Source: Crotophaga sulcirostris
Taxonomy: Eukaryota > Chordata > Aves > Cuculiformes > Crotophagidae
Assembly: GCA_013397455.1 (NCBI GenBank)
Contig: VYZB01000117.1
Span: forward strand, 2,232,413-2,296,412
Direction: 5' to 3'
Length of the DNA stretch: 64,000 nt
Position numbers and translations under genes: made by a program. Position 1 is the first letter of the stretch. Each line of letters starts with the position of its first letter. Of this stretch, positions 8,901 to 19,270 are shown piece by piece. A model generated the notes under the pieces. The model was not told the origin of the DNA. It did no database searches and saw nothing but the letters and a program-made list of their open reading frames with translations.

Positions 8901-9920
8901 TCCAGCCCTCTGATCATCTGATACGTACACACACACATCCATGTGCAAACAGACTTTTTACTGGTACTTGGATTTTTGTTGTAATACTTGCCTCAGAAAA
9001 GAGATGTAGATTAAGATATTCCTAGCCTGGTCTTTCACAGTATCACAGTATAACCAGGTTGGAAGAGACCTCTGAAATCATCAAGTCCAACCTATAGGCC
9101 AACACTAACACCATCTCATCACCTAAACCATGGCACTCGGTGCCTCATCCAGTCTTCCCTTAAACACATCCAGGGTCGGCGACTCCACCACCTCCCTGGG
9201 CAGCGCATTCCAGTGGCCAATCACCCTTTCAGTGAAGAACTTCTTCCTAACATCAAGTCTAAACCTCCCCTGACGAAGTTTAAGTCCATGCCCTCTAGTT
9301 CTGTCACTGGTCACCTGTGAGAAGAGACCAACCGTGGACATACTTTCAGAGCAAGCAGTTTTGCTTTGACTCAGGTCCATCATTATTCCCTTAAACAAGT
9401 ATCGTACTTTACTGTGGAAAAAACATTTCACCAGGACATAAGTGGGAGAGCTGACTTGTTGAGTCTAAGGCAGTTGAGTAGTTTAACATTCATTTTACAG
9501 CAAAGAGATAATGTACGTGGGCCAATAGAAAGGACAGTTGCCAGTAATTACTTGCAAAATATATTCCATATCTTTTGTTACTTGTACCATAAATGGGTAA
9601 TTCCCTCTTACTTATACAACTGTATGTCAGACTGACTTACCTGGATGTTCACTTAAATAATAATGCTTTTAACAAAGCCTCTTTTTAACTTCATTAGTGG
9701 TGTGGATGAAACAGTGTCAATGAGGGAACATAAGTATTCAAACTGACTATAAAAGAAACAATTCTGCCTTCCAGATATCTTGCCAAAGAAGATCCTAGCT
9801 AGCAAATACCTAAAAATGCTCGAGAAAGAGAAGCGGGATGGAGAAGTGGGCGAAGATGATGAAGAGGATGAGGACGAAGAGGATGAAGATGAAACTGTTG
9901 ATGAAGATGTTGGATCTTAA
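5795..9920 (+). CDS. CHRAC1: Chromatin accessibility complex subunit 1 (three exons)
   Basis: Coding parts are 5795-5929, 7979-8105 and 9775-9920. They total 408 bases including the stop and give 135 residues, close to the 131 of human. The protein is a histone-fold subunit that pairs with POLE3 in the ISWI (SMARCA5-ACF1) nucleosome-sliding complex CHRAC in the nucleus. Residues about 13-88 form the histone fold and include [38 protein letters not shown] and ALTYSDL. Residues 89-108 give the [15 protein letters not shown] helix. Residues 114-127 are an unbroken acidic run (Glu/Asp), followed by a short acidic end. The ATG at 5795 is the first one after the promoter motifs, and an in-frame stop lies at 5714. 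Reading frame is kept across both introns (phases 0 and 1). Both donors (CG/GTACCG and AG/GTATCT) lack the consensus G at +5. The gene converges on AGO2. Confidence 0.97.
5940..6934 (+). repeat. Kilobase polypyrimidine tract in CHRAC1 intron 1
   Basis: Nearly pure C and T on the plus strand, built from variants of ccctttcccttccctctcc. It begins ten bases after the exon 1 donor and is interrupted by the assembly gap 6272-6789. Long frames through it are artefacts. The mirror-symmetric homopyrimidine composition can form triplex DNA. Confidence 0.92.
6272..6789. other. Assembly gap (518 N)
   Basis: Run of N inside the polypyrimidine repeat. The true length is unknown, and the repeat itself is the likely cause of the gap. 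Confidence 0.99.
7246..7856 (-). mobile_element. CR1 LINE with ORF2 C-terminal frame
   Basis: The 3' end is at 7246 (gaatcatggaatcactaagg). The minus strand retains a 178-codon open frame (7324-7860) with [36 protein letters not shown] and [17 protein letters not shown]. The frame is a relic rather than a host gene. It sits 122 bases upstream of CHRAC1 exon 2. Confidence 0.93.
7979..8105 (+). CDS. CHRAC1: CHRAC1 exon 2
   Basis: The acceptor is ttttcatttttag. The exon codes residues 46-87 ([15 protein letters not shown] to CETFQFLA) plus the first base of codon 88, with donor CAG/GTATCT. It forms the second half of the histone fold. Confidence 0.96.
8505..8922 (-). mobile_element. CR1 LINE 3' end in CHRAC1 intron 2
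   Basis: Reversed CR1 tail atagaatggtttgggttgga, then the antisense of the ORF2 tail. It ends after gctccagccctctgatcatc. Confidence 0.92.
9036..9336 (-). mobile_element. CR1 LINE, low-divergence ACTGTGAT-tail subfamily
   Basis: The 3' tail reads cacagtatcacagtataacc on plus. The minus-strand translation is almost identical to the copy at 33605 ([36 protein letters not shown]). This indicates a relatively young subfamily. Confidence 0.92.
9775..9920 (+). CDS. CHRAC1: CHRAC1 exon 3 (coding part)
   Basis: The acceptor is tctgccttccag. The exon completes codon 88 (Asp), codes [20 protein letters not shown] and the acidic tail, and stops with TAA at 9918-9920. Confidence 0.96.
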
Positions 9921-10812
9921 GACCAATGGAGAATTGCTTTATAGTTGATCACTGTATAAAGGATACTATTTTTGTGACTGGAATCCACATGCTGGACATA
10001 TTTATATACTGAGCCATCTGCTTTTTTTTTTTTTTGGTTTGAGGAGCTTAGAAATTGAACTTTTTACTTCCTGAAGAATGGACTGCTTCCCTCGGAAACA
10101 TTACGAGCTAAGAAGAGATAATGTGAATCTGACAGCAGAACATGCTCAGATGATTTAAAATTGCTTCTTCAGACAATCATTGTTCAAATTTAACATTTTT
10201 TACAGGTACCTTTCAGTCCAAAAGCTCTTTCATCCTCTCACCAGAAGGGAGTCCTTCCCCAGTTTGTGTTTCTTCTTAGAGTGGAAGAAGAGGGGAGGTG
10301 TTTCACACAGTGTCTGCTGTCCTTGGCCTTCACATCCCTGGAGAGCTGGTAACCTGTCAAACCCTCCCTGTTTTTTCTGGAGCAGTGCACGGCCCTAGCA
10401 GTGAACAAGCCCATGAAAAATGTCTTCTGAAAAATCAGCTGCTTCTGTAAGGCCATGTCATCACCGAAGCAGGGTAGAAGATGAGGTCCCTTCCAAGAGT
10501 GAACGTGTTTCTGCGGCTGTGGTGGTAAAAAGGCTGTGTGTTAGATAATGATGTAAATATGCACCCAGAGCCTTTGTCTCCTGTGAACTCTGCTTCTGCA
10601 GTCTGTCCATCATGTTCTACCAAAATGCACAATGAAGTCTGTTAAGTGTGGATCACTGAGAATCACAGAGAATGAGCAACCCTTGTACCATTTGAGTGAC
10701 AGAGCTGGATTTTCCATTTGGTTTTGGGGCTATTTTTACTATAGGAATGGTAACCGTCCTGGGTAGAACTTTATATGCAACTTTTTAAAATAAATATTTT
10801 ATATAAAAACCA
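9921..10812 (+). other. CHRAC1: CHRAC1 3' UTR
   Basis: Runs from the stop codon to about 10-25 bases past the AATAAA at 10789-10794. It contains a T-run at 10021-10035. The exact cleavage site is inferred. Confidence 0.8.
10789..10794 (+). terminator. CHRAC1: CHRAC1 polyadenylation signal
   Basis: Canonical AATAAA about 870 bases after the stop codon, the first clear one on the plus strand, with only intergenic repeats beyond it. Confidence 0.8.
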
Positions 10813-10829
10813 GCAATTGATGCAGAAAG

Positions 10830-11219
10830 TTTCTGTAATTCTTTCCATTTTCAATCACATGTATAATCAGTATACAAGCCTAGTATGCTCTCTGCTCATC
10901 TTTCCAGGAAGAAAGAGAGGACAGAAGGCTAAGTAGAGACTATTCCAAGCATCAGCATCAATACTAACTAGATCGAGTCTGATTTGGGAGTCTCAGATGT
11001 GTTAACCAGGCTCTTCTGACACACAACTAGTGCTTGCAGCGCATGAGCATCAGTCAGAGCGCGAGAGAAGTGACCAATATCTCTCCCCAGGCACGAAGAA
11101 TGACCTGAGTAAGCATGGGAACATGACTAAGGTATGTTCTCCTAGAGAGACCTCATTGCAGTTTACAGCTTCCACAGAAGGGAAGGAGGAGGAGCAGGCA
11201 CTGATGGCTTCTCTCTGGT
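10830..11219. other. Intergenic, nothing recognised
   Basis: No exon-like frame, tail repeat or RNA gene seen. Confidence 0.55.
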
Positions 11220-11494
11220 GACCAATGATAGGACCAGAGGGAATGGCAGGAAGATGTATTGGGAGATTTAGGATGGATATTAAGAGAAGGTTCTTCACTC
11301 AGAGGGTGGTGGAGCACTGGAACAGGCTCCCCAGGAAAGTAGTTGTGGTGCCAAGCCTGACAATAATCAAGAAGATTTTGGACAACACCCTCAGACACAC
11401 AGTGTGAATGTTGGGGTTGTCCTATGCAGGGACAGGAGTTGGGCTCGATGATCCTTGTTGGGTCGCTTCCAACTCAGGACGTTCTGTGATTCTA
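11220..11494 (+). mobile_element. CR1 LINE 3' end, divergent subfamily
   Basis: It has the MAGRCIGRFRMDIKRRFFTQ and RVVEHWNRLPRKVVV coding tail, then gttgggctcgatgatccttg and gttctgtgattct. This wording differs from the other CR1 copies in the window. Confidence 0.85.
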
Positions 11495-11889
11495 AATGAT
11501 CAAAGTATGGTGCGATGTAAAAATTTTTTCCAAAGTTACCATGAATCAAAACCCAAAGCATTCTATGGTTCTATGAGCCATGGCCTCACGTTTGCCCTGG
11601 CAGTGGCGTTCTCCCTGTAGCCAGGCTACCGTGTGCATCTGGTGAGTGGGAGCACGCACAGACTATGAGTTTGGGGGTCCTTGCTCTGCATAATTGGTGG
11701 GTTTGTGTGTCAGACTAAAGATGGATTCAGAGGGAAAGCATAAGGAAGGAAAAACCCAGCTGGAGGGTGCCAGAGCCACGCTCTCTAAGGAAGGGTGCCC
11801 ACAAGGCAAAACAGAAGGATGGATCACTGCTACGAGTGTTTCTCAACTACCCCTGTTTCTGCAGAGTCTGTCCTAGTCTCCACACACCC

Positions 11890-12740
11890 CAAAGGTGCTT
11901 TATTTCCTCTCAGTGGTCCCTCCTCTCACACGGAGGGTTTGTCTACAGCAAAACCTGTGCAGATACCAAGAGATGCCAGTGCAAGAGGTGTCCATGCTAG
12001 CAGTGTGGCTGCAATGTGCTGGACACAGCCAGTCCCACCGCCGGGCACAGCTGAGCCCCTCAGCCAAGCTGGGGGCACCATGGAGAAACCAGGTTTCTGA
12101 AAGGGCCAAAGTGGCACAGGCAGAGCAGGAGGAAGCCAAGGAGGAGCAGCAGCAGAGATCCAGGCTGGAGGAGGTGCTGCAGGCCCAGAGCAGGGATCCC
12201 CTGCAGCCCTGGAAAGACCCCACTGGAGCAGAGCCCCATCCTGCAGCCCAGGGAGGGGGAATACTTCCTTCCTGCAGGAGCTGTGGCCATGGAGAGCCCA
12301 GGCAAGGAGCAGGTTGTCCCTGAAGGACTGAAGCCCAGGGAAGGGTTGGTGCTGGAGCAGGGAGAGGTGTGAGGAGGGAGGAGCGGCCAAGAGGGGCTGT
12401 GAACAACTGACCCCAACCCCCATCTGCGCCCCTCGGGGGAAGAGGAGTCGGAAGTGGAGGGAGGGAGGGATGTGGGAATCAGGAAAACAGAGTGGGTAGA
12501 AAGGTGTTTTAATGGTTCTCTGTTTCTCACCATCCAACTATTTTAATTGGCAGTAAATCAAATTAATTTTCCCCAAGTTGAGTCTATTTTGCCTACGACG
12601 GTAACTGGTGAGTGATCTCTCTGTCTTCATCTCAACCCATGATCCTTACCTCTTGTTTTCTCTTCCCCATCCTGTTGAGGTGGTGGACTAAGAGAGCAGC
12701 TGGAGGGGGGGGGATGTGTCACCCCTCCCAAGGTCACCCC
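11890..12740 (+). mobile_element. Probable avian ERV LTR remnant
   Basis: The block runs from purine-rich, GC-rich sequence (ggaggaagccaaggaggagc, gcaggcccagagcagggatc) to ggcagtaaatcaaattaatt, ttttccccaagttgagtct and a C/T-rich end. From general familiarity with bird genomes I associate this wording with a dispersed ERV LTR whose cleavage signal is a degenerate aataaa (here cagtaaatc). Ends and family are not established. Overlapping frames of 100-200 codons on both strands have no recognisable protein. Confidence 0.5.
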
Positions 12741-13193
12741 TCCACAACCAGCAATGCCAAACCAGCACTTTAACACTGGGTTACACACTAGAGGAAACAC
12801 ATTCCAAGTGAGCTCAGATGTGCAGCCAAACCAGTAGAGTGGGACACAGTGTAAGGTTTCAGGTGAAACATCCCAGTCCAGGCACAGCTCACCTTTATCC
12901 CTTGCAGTAAATCCATAAGCCATGTTACAAAGCTCCAGCTCCAAACCATATCATTTGACGTGTACTTCCTCAGGTTGACCCAATAGTGACCAAGGAGCAT
13001 TCAAACAAAATGAAGCCAACATTCAGACCAGGTCTTACTTTATAACTGGGTAAGCTGCACGGTATCAGCTAAACTCTACAGCTTGCACAACAGGGAAAGG
13101 AAGAAAAAGTGATTTGGTCTACTCCCTTTACAGCTCAGGGTTTTTCTCCCACCAGCACCCAGCTCTCCACTGCTGTTAAAGATCTCAAGCAGA
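12741..13193. other. Intergenic, nothing recognised
   Basis: Mixed sequence with no gene or tail repeat seen. Confidence 0.5.
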
Positions 13194-13868
13194 TCATCAT
13201 AGAATCGCTTGGTTGGAAGTGACCTTTGAGATCATCGAGTCCAACCATACCTGTCCACTACTAAACCATATCCCTGAGCACTTCATCTACCCATCTTTTG
13301 AACACCTCCAGGGATGGGACTCAACCACGTCCCTGGGCAGCCTCTGCCAGTGCCTGACAACCCTTTTGGTGAAGAAATTGTTTCTGCTATCTAATGTGAA
13401 CCTCCCCTGGCACAAATTGAAGACACTTCCTCTAATCCTATTACCTGTCACTTGGAAGAAGAGACCAACACCCACTTTGCTACAACCCCCTTTAATGCAG
13501 TTGTAGACAGTGATAAGGTCTCCCCTCAGCCTCCTTTTCTCCAGGCTAAGCAACCCCAGTTCCCTCAATCACTTCTCATAAGGCTTGTTTTCCAGCTCTG
13601 TTGCCTCCAGCATCTCAATGGCTTTCTTGTAGTGAGGGGACCAAAACTGAACACAGCAGTCGAGGTGTGGCCTCACCAATGCCAAGTAGAGGGGCACAAT
13701 CACTTCCCTTGTCCTGCTGATCACACAGTTTCTGATCCAAGCCAAGATGCCATTGGCCTTCTTGGCCACCTGTGTACCCTGCTGGCTCATATTCAGCCAG
13801 CTGTCAACCAACACCTCCAGCTTCCTCTCTGCCAGGCAGTTTTCCAGCCACTCTTCCCCAAGCCTGTA
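13194..13868 (-). mobile_element. CR1 LINE with ORF2 C-terminal half
   Basis: The 3' tail is at 13194 (catcatagaatcgcttggtt). The minus strand encodes [51 protein letters not shown] and [20 protein letters not shown], in the order of CR1 ORF2 after the reverse-transcriptase core. Frameshifts are present. Confidence 0.93.
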
Positions 13869-14844
13869 GTGCTGATGCAAAGCTTGGGCCTCTACAATCC
13901 CTCTGCTCTGCCAGAGCTGCTCCTGCTGACTTTTTTCTCCTCTTGCCAACGTTTCAGGCAAGGAACTTTTGCTCAGGGACCATCCATCACAACTGATTAC
14001 TTCAGCCACCTCAGCCTAGTCTTACACAGCCTTTCCTTACACCCAAAGGAGGAATAGGAACGTTCAGGATGCCAAGGACCAGCTTCCTTCAGGTACTGGG
14101 AGGATGCTATCAAGTCCCTGTCTTTATTTATTACGGGAAACTTTCCTATGAAAAGCTAAATCCCAAACAGGGGGTGCAGGGGAAAGCAGCCACCTTGGCT
14201 TACAGGGGACATTGCCTTCTTTCAGTTTCCAAAGTTTGCCATTGCTGAACATTCCTGTGCTGCATGGAAGGCAGCTGGGAGAGGGGGAGCCTGTGGTACT
14301 GCTGGGCACATCCTGGCCTGTTTAAGGTGTTCAGGGATTTTAGAGAGTGGAACACAGGCCAGGGGACACTTCTGAGGACAAATCTGTCATTATATACATA
14401 TTTGTGGGTTGGGTTTTTTTTTTTCCCCTACAATACTGGCTTGTGAGAGCCTTCCCCTCCAGCCAAGGCTGGTCAAAGGAGATGAAACTTCCTAAGCTTG
14501 CAAAACTGACAAAAGAACTGTAGTTACCAAGTATAAATTACCATATTCCATCTGTCCTAGAAGTTTCCTGTGGGGTAAGGAACATATTCTGTCAATTAGT
14601 GAGGCCACAAGAACTTGAACACCCTTCTGGATTCATTCAGCAAGAGTCCTCAGTGGGGACTTCAGAGTGGCCAAAACTTGCCACTGCCATCTCCAAGGCC
14701 TTGCATCTGCCAAAGCTCGTTGCCATCAAAGCCAGCAAGAGGTATTTTGTTACCCCATGAGCCTGACACAAGCGAAACCACATCCAATTCAAAGCAGCAT
14801 TTCAAAAATGTGAAAAAAAGCAGCCCTGCCTGAAATGCATTTTT
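13869..14844. other. Intergenic, nothing firm
   Basis: No gene seen. The stretch right after the CR1 (13870-14010) stays open on the minus strand but does not read as CR1 protein. Confidence 0.5.
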
Positions 14845-15521
14845 AATGGATTGAGAGCAGCCCTGAAGAGAGGGACTTGGGATGCTGGTGGGTGAGCAGC
14901 TCACCATGAGTCAGCAATGTGTGCTTGCAGCCCAGAAAGCCAACTGTGTCCTGGGCTGCATGAAAAGAGGTGTGACCAGCAGGGTGAGGGAGGTGATTCT
15001 ACGCTTCTACTCTTGTAAGACCTCACCTGGAGTCCTGTGTTCAGCTCCAGAGTTCTCAACATAGGAAGGACATGGATTAGTTAGAGCGAGTCCAGAGGCG
15101 GCCACGAAGATGATCAGAGGGCTGGAGCACCTCCCATATGAGAACAGGCTGAGAGAGTTGGTGTTATTCAGCTTAGAGAAGACTCTGGGCAAATCTTCCA
15201 TCAGCCTTCCAGTACTCAAAGGGGGCCTGCAGGAAAGATGGGGAGGGAATGTTGGGATAGGAGGAGGGGTAACGGTCTTAAGCTGAAAGAAAAGAGACTT
15301 AGGTTAGATAGGAAAAAATTTGACTGTGAGGGCAGTGAGGCACTTCCACAGGTTACCCAGAGAAGCCATGGCTGCCCCATTCCTGGAGGTGTTCAAGGCC
15401 AGGTTGGATGGGGCTTTGAGCAACCTAATCCAATGGGAAGTGTCCCTGCCCATGGCAGGGGTTTGGAACTGGATGATCTTCAAGGTCCCTTTGAACCCAA
15501 ACCATTCTATGATTCTATGAT
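14845..15521 (+). mobile_element. CR1 LINE, 3' 680 bases
   Basis: It reads from the [25 protein letters not shown] stretch through the ORF2 tail to aacccaaaccattctatgat and tctatga. Several frame breaks are present. It is the last repeat before the AGO2 3' end. Confidence 0.93.
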
Positions 15522-15832
15522 AGTTTTAGATTTGATTTTGACCTCTGGCAGTGAGAAGAACGTAGCACAAATGCTGCAAAATAAAAGCTATTTGCATACA
15601 CAGGACTTCTTACCCACATCCTGGGATTTCTCCATCTAGTGGAATTCAGCTGCTCCCACTCCTGAGGTTTCCTCTCATCGCTCTTCTCTACTCTCTATGG
15701 AAAATTCAGTCCATGAGTAAGTCCCACTGTGTGCTCATGGAAAAAAAAAACAGCCTCAATGCACAAGCAACTGCAGGAAGTGGCCAGACTGAATGAAAAG
15801 ACATCATACAGAAACTTGTAAAGATGAGGAAC

Positions 15833-15843
15833 TTTATTTTATT
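15833..15843 (-). terminator. AGO2: AGO2 distal polyadenylation signals
   Basis: The minus strand reads AATAAAATAAA, two overlapping canonical hexamers. Cleavage is expected about 10-30 bases further on, near 15805-15825. It lies 13.1 kb past the stop codon, which fits the very long AGO2 3' UTR known in mammals. Nearer AATAAA hexamers (for example 16051-16056, 18373-18378 and 21476-21481) could give shorter forms. Confidence 0.7.
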
Positions 15844-16003
15844 GACATACTATGAGGCAAAACAAAATTGACACCATACAAAATAACTTTATAAAATATC
15901 ATTCACATCATTATTTTGTCAGGAATTACAGCATTCTGAGCTTGTTACAAGTTTTATGTTTTGAGGTGAAAAACACTATGCTAAATCTTTAGTATTAGTT
16001 GTA

Positions 16004-16011
16004 TATATACA
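16004..16011 (-). promoter_or_regulatory. Pumilio-type element in AGO2 3' UTR
   Basis: The transcribed strand reads TGTATATA, the PUM1/2 consensus TGTANATA. Two further TGTAAATA sites lie at 18820-18827 and 23471-23478. One or two matches are expected by chance in 13 kb, so function is uncertain. Confidence 0.35.
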
Positions 16012-17885
16012 GTAAGAAACCAAAACAGAAACTGTTAGGTTTTTCATGAGTTTATTGCAAAAGTAGTGCAAACTATTTTACCTTGCAAGCTGTAAAACAA
16101 ACTTGGAAAAGGACCCACCTAAGCTTAAAAACATGACAATAAATGCTCAACTTCACAGCCTTTGAAGCTTCCTTCAACAGTTCTCAACAAAGAAATTCCC
16201 CATCTCTGCACATGGTTAAGATTTTGACTGACTCGGAAATGAAGGCGACGATGCAGCCACCTCAGCGCGCGGCCAGAGAGCAGGACGGGGTCTGCTCTGA
16301 CACGGGGCACAACTGTTAGCGAAGCCGGCGTTCAGGCCAAGCCCACGTCCCACTGCTTCTCCATCACCCCTAAAACACCACCCAACAGGGCAAGCTTAGT
16401 CCGTTTGGTTTCCCTCTATTAATAAAGCTGCCCCTCTCCATACTCACATTTGAGGAAAGAGTCGAGAAAGCGGTACGAGCAAAAAAAATAACAATAGAAA
16501 TTAAGAATTAGGAACGTGCATTGTCGGTTTTATGAATATAGTATCCTTTTCCTGAAGTCTCCGTAAAGTGTGTTTCCTCGTGGTCCCCCTTGTGCACACA
16601 ATGCAGGACAAATCCCACCCCGACCTACTGCATGAACCCAAGGAAGGATACTACATTCTATGAGAGTGACAGAAAGAGACGGTCTAGAACGTCACCGGGG
16701 TCCCCCAAAGCAAAACAGGTCGCGAGTAATCGACTAAAACAAACTAACAGCAAACAAATGCTACATGAAAAAATGTTAAAGAAACAAAATGCAGCATATT
16801 CAGGCTCTTTTTTTTTTTTCTTGAGGTACCTATACAAATATTACCTTCTGCCCAAAGTACTATTGGTTTTGTTAAAAAACTAAAGTCCTTACCATGAGCC
16901 AATTGCAGGGCATACATTATTACTGAGAAAGTGCAACCATGCTGAGAATTCATGTGCAGCATTAAAGGATGATTAGGCTTTAGAAAATATAGCTTAAGTA
17001 TCGACCTGATGGAGCGGTTTTACAAAAACATTTAACAGAGGCATTTTCCTTTTGTTTGAGTCTCTGCAGCAGAAAGCCTTAGGAAACAGCTTTGAAGCCC
17101 CGCCACAATGGAATGTCAGCACTTTTACAGTTCCACACACAGATTTTTTTTTCTTTCATATTGAAACTAAATAGGATTTTACAGAAAAGATTCCCCCTCT
17201 GTATTAGGTAAAAAGTCAATTTTGGGTTTTTTTTTTTAAACTCCAAAAAAAAAAAAGGATAGCATTTCACAACTTAAAATTATCCAAAAAGGAATTATTT
17301 TTATAAGTAAAAAAGGTTCACAGAGTAGAAAATCTTACACATAGTTGTAAACTGTTACATACAAAACAGTGGAAAAGTCAATGGTGTTTTACTCCCTTAC
17401 CCTCACGCCTGTATCCCTTTGTTTTACATATAGACATGCACACACACAAAGAATTGTGTTCTGCACGTGTGTGCGTGCGCATCCATAGATCAATACACAC
17501 AGAGATGTCCATATCTAGGGTTGGGATTATGTATTCCAAACATTTCTTCACTGGGTATTTCTCTTTGCTTAGTTCTGCCATACACTCAAAAAATATTTTA
17601 AAATTTGCTAGAACTCTCTTTTGCAGCTTTTTTTTTTACTTTGCAGTTAAAATCCATTCGCTGTTTTTAATTACGAATCTGACTTTTGATTGTTACGCAC
17701 TGGGAAAAAAAAACACAAAGGCACAAAGAATAAAACTCAAATACAATATTGTTGTCTCTGAACAATAAGCCCAGAGGTTGTGGCTGGCAGGGTGCCGCCT
17801 CCGGAGAGGTCGGTCCTCACACGCTGTTTGGTCTTTTTTGCCAATCTCATTGACAATTTGAGTAAATAGCACCCAACTGCTTACA

Positions 17886-17893
17886 TGAGGTAG
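17886..17893 (-). promoter_or_regulatory. let-7 8-mer seed match in AGO2 3' UTR
   Basis: The transcribed strand reads CTACCTCA, a full 8-mer complement of the let-7/miR-98 seed. A 7-mer CTACCTC lies at 22520-22526. An 8-mer has about a one in five chance of appearing at random in 13 kb. Confidence 0.35.
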
Positions 17894-19216
17894 ATCCAAA
17901 TCGGGAAAAAAATAAAAGAAAGCTGGGTCCCCAATGTTTTATTCGCCTCTTTTTCAAATGTTTTAAGGATTATCTGTCAGTCGTTAAGGAGTGGAAATGA
18001 TGGCACAATCTGAAGCAAACACAGAACTTGAGAACAGCTTTTTTTTTTTTTTTTGCTGTAAATTTAAGTGTTAAATCACAATCCTCCTTCAGGCAGAGAT
18101 TTCCTAGCAGGGGGAGGGAGGACAATATGTTCAACAACAAGGACAACAAAAAAAAGCTGAGATTTAGGAAAGCTGGTTGGCAGCACACTGCTGGAGAAAC
18201 CCCGGATAGCCCGGGTTCTGCAGAGCAACAGCCAGTGTCTAACACGGTCACAGTATAGAGATCTGCAAGTTCCCCTTCCTTTCCTGGGTGAGGAGGCTTC
18301 CTCTGCTGCTGCTCCAGGTTTCTGGGAGCCTCCTGCTCACGGCAGACAGGTTTTTTTGCATACTCTGACAAATTTATTGGTTTGTAAGGCTTGGTTTAAA
18401 GTGGCGTGGCCACCCAGGATGACGCGAATGGTAAACTACGCTAGCGAGTACACACCACGTATTTCAGCTACACGCACCGACGCAAAACCTTGTCGTCCGA
18501 GCAACATAAAGCAACACCGACCATCGATGCAGTCCATCCTGCACCACCACCAACGCATTTCAAAGTCAGCCAAGGGTAGTTCTGTGTCTGCTTTTTGCGT
18601 TACAAGTGCTACTCTCACCCAAACAGCACCACAGTATTTAGATACTGCGAGCAGAAGACATGTAAATACAAATGCACCACATCATACAAACGAGTCAGCT
18701 CACGTTTAGTACCACTGGAAACGAGGCCCTTAACATCATATCTTTTCTTTTTCTTTTCAAAAAAATAGCAGACTTTAAACGGTCATTAAAACATTTTGAT
18801 TCAAGTGAATATTTACAATAGGAAATCTCTGCATTGATTTTTGGTTCTTTTTTTTTCAGTTATTTTATAAAAATAATAAAAAAAAAATTTGAAAACTATG
18901 GAACAGAAGATTAAAACCTTAACAGCTGTCAGTTAAATTGGCAATGGACCAAAATAAAAGAAAAAACCAAAACCTATGGATTTAATCAATACATTCTGGT
19001 TTCCATTTTACCCTCCCGAGATCAAGTTAACCACTTTGCTGCACAGAAACCTGGGACTGGATCTTTACTTCTGTAAAGTTAAAGATCTCCACTTCTGTAA
19101 AGTTTTGAGATTTTTTTTGATTGTACAAACTAATGAAGTGAAATTGTGCTTATTACTTCCAGCAAAATACTGCCTTTATCTCTTCTATAAACAGTCCTGC
19201 TTTCCTTCCACTACTG

Positions 19217-19270
19217 TATGTGTGTACACACATATGCACATGTGGATACACACACACACACACATATATG
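19217..19270. repeat. TG/CA microsatellite
   Basis: Imperfect tgtgtgtacacacatatgca continuing into an eleven-unit CA-like run and tatat. It lies inside the AGO2 3' UTR. Confidence 0.85.

Noticed and set aside
11895..12537. Overlapping 140-200 codon frames on both strands
   Set aside because: They follow from the high GC content of an LTR-like repeat. No recognisable protein motif.
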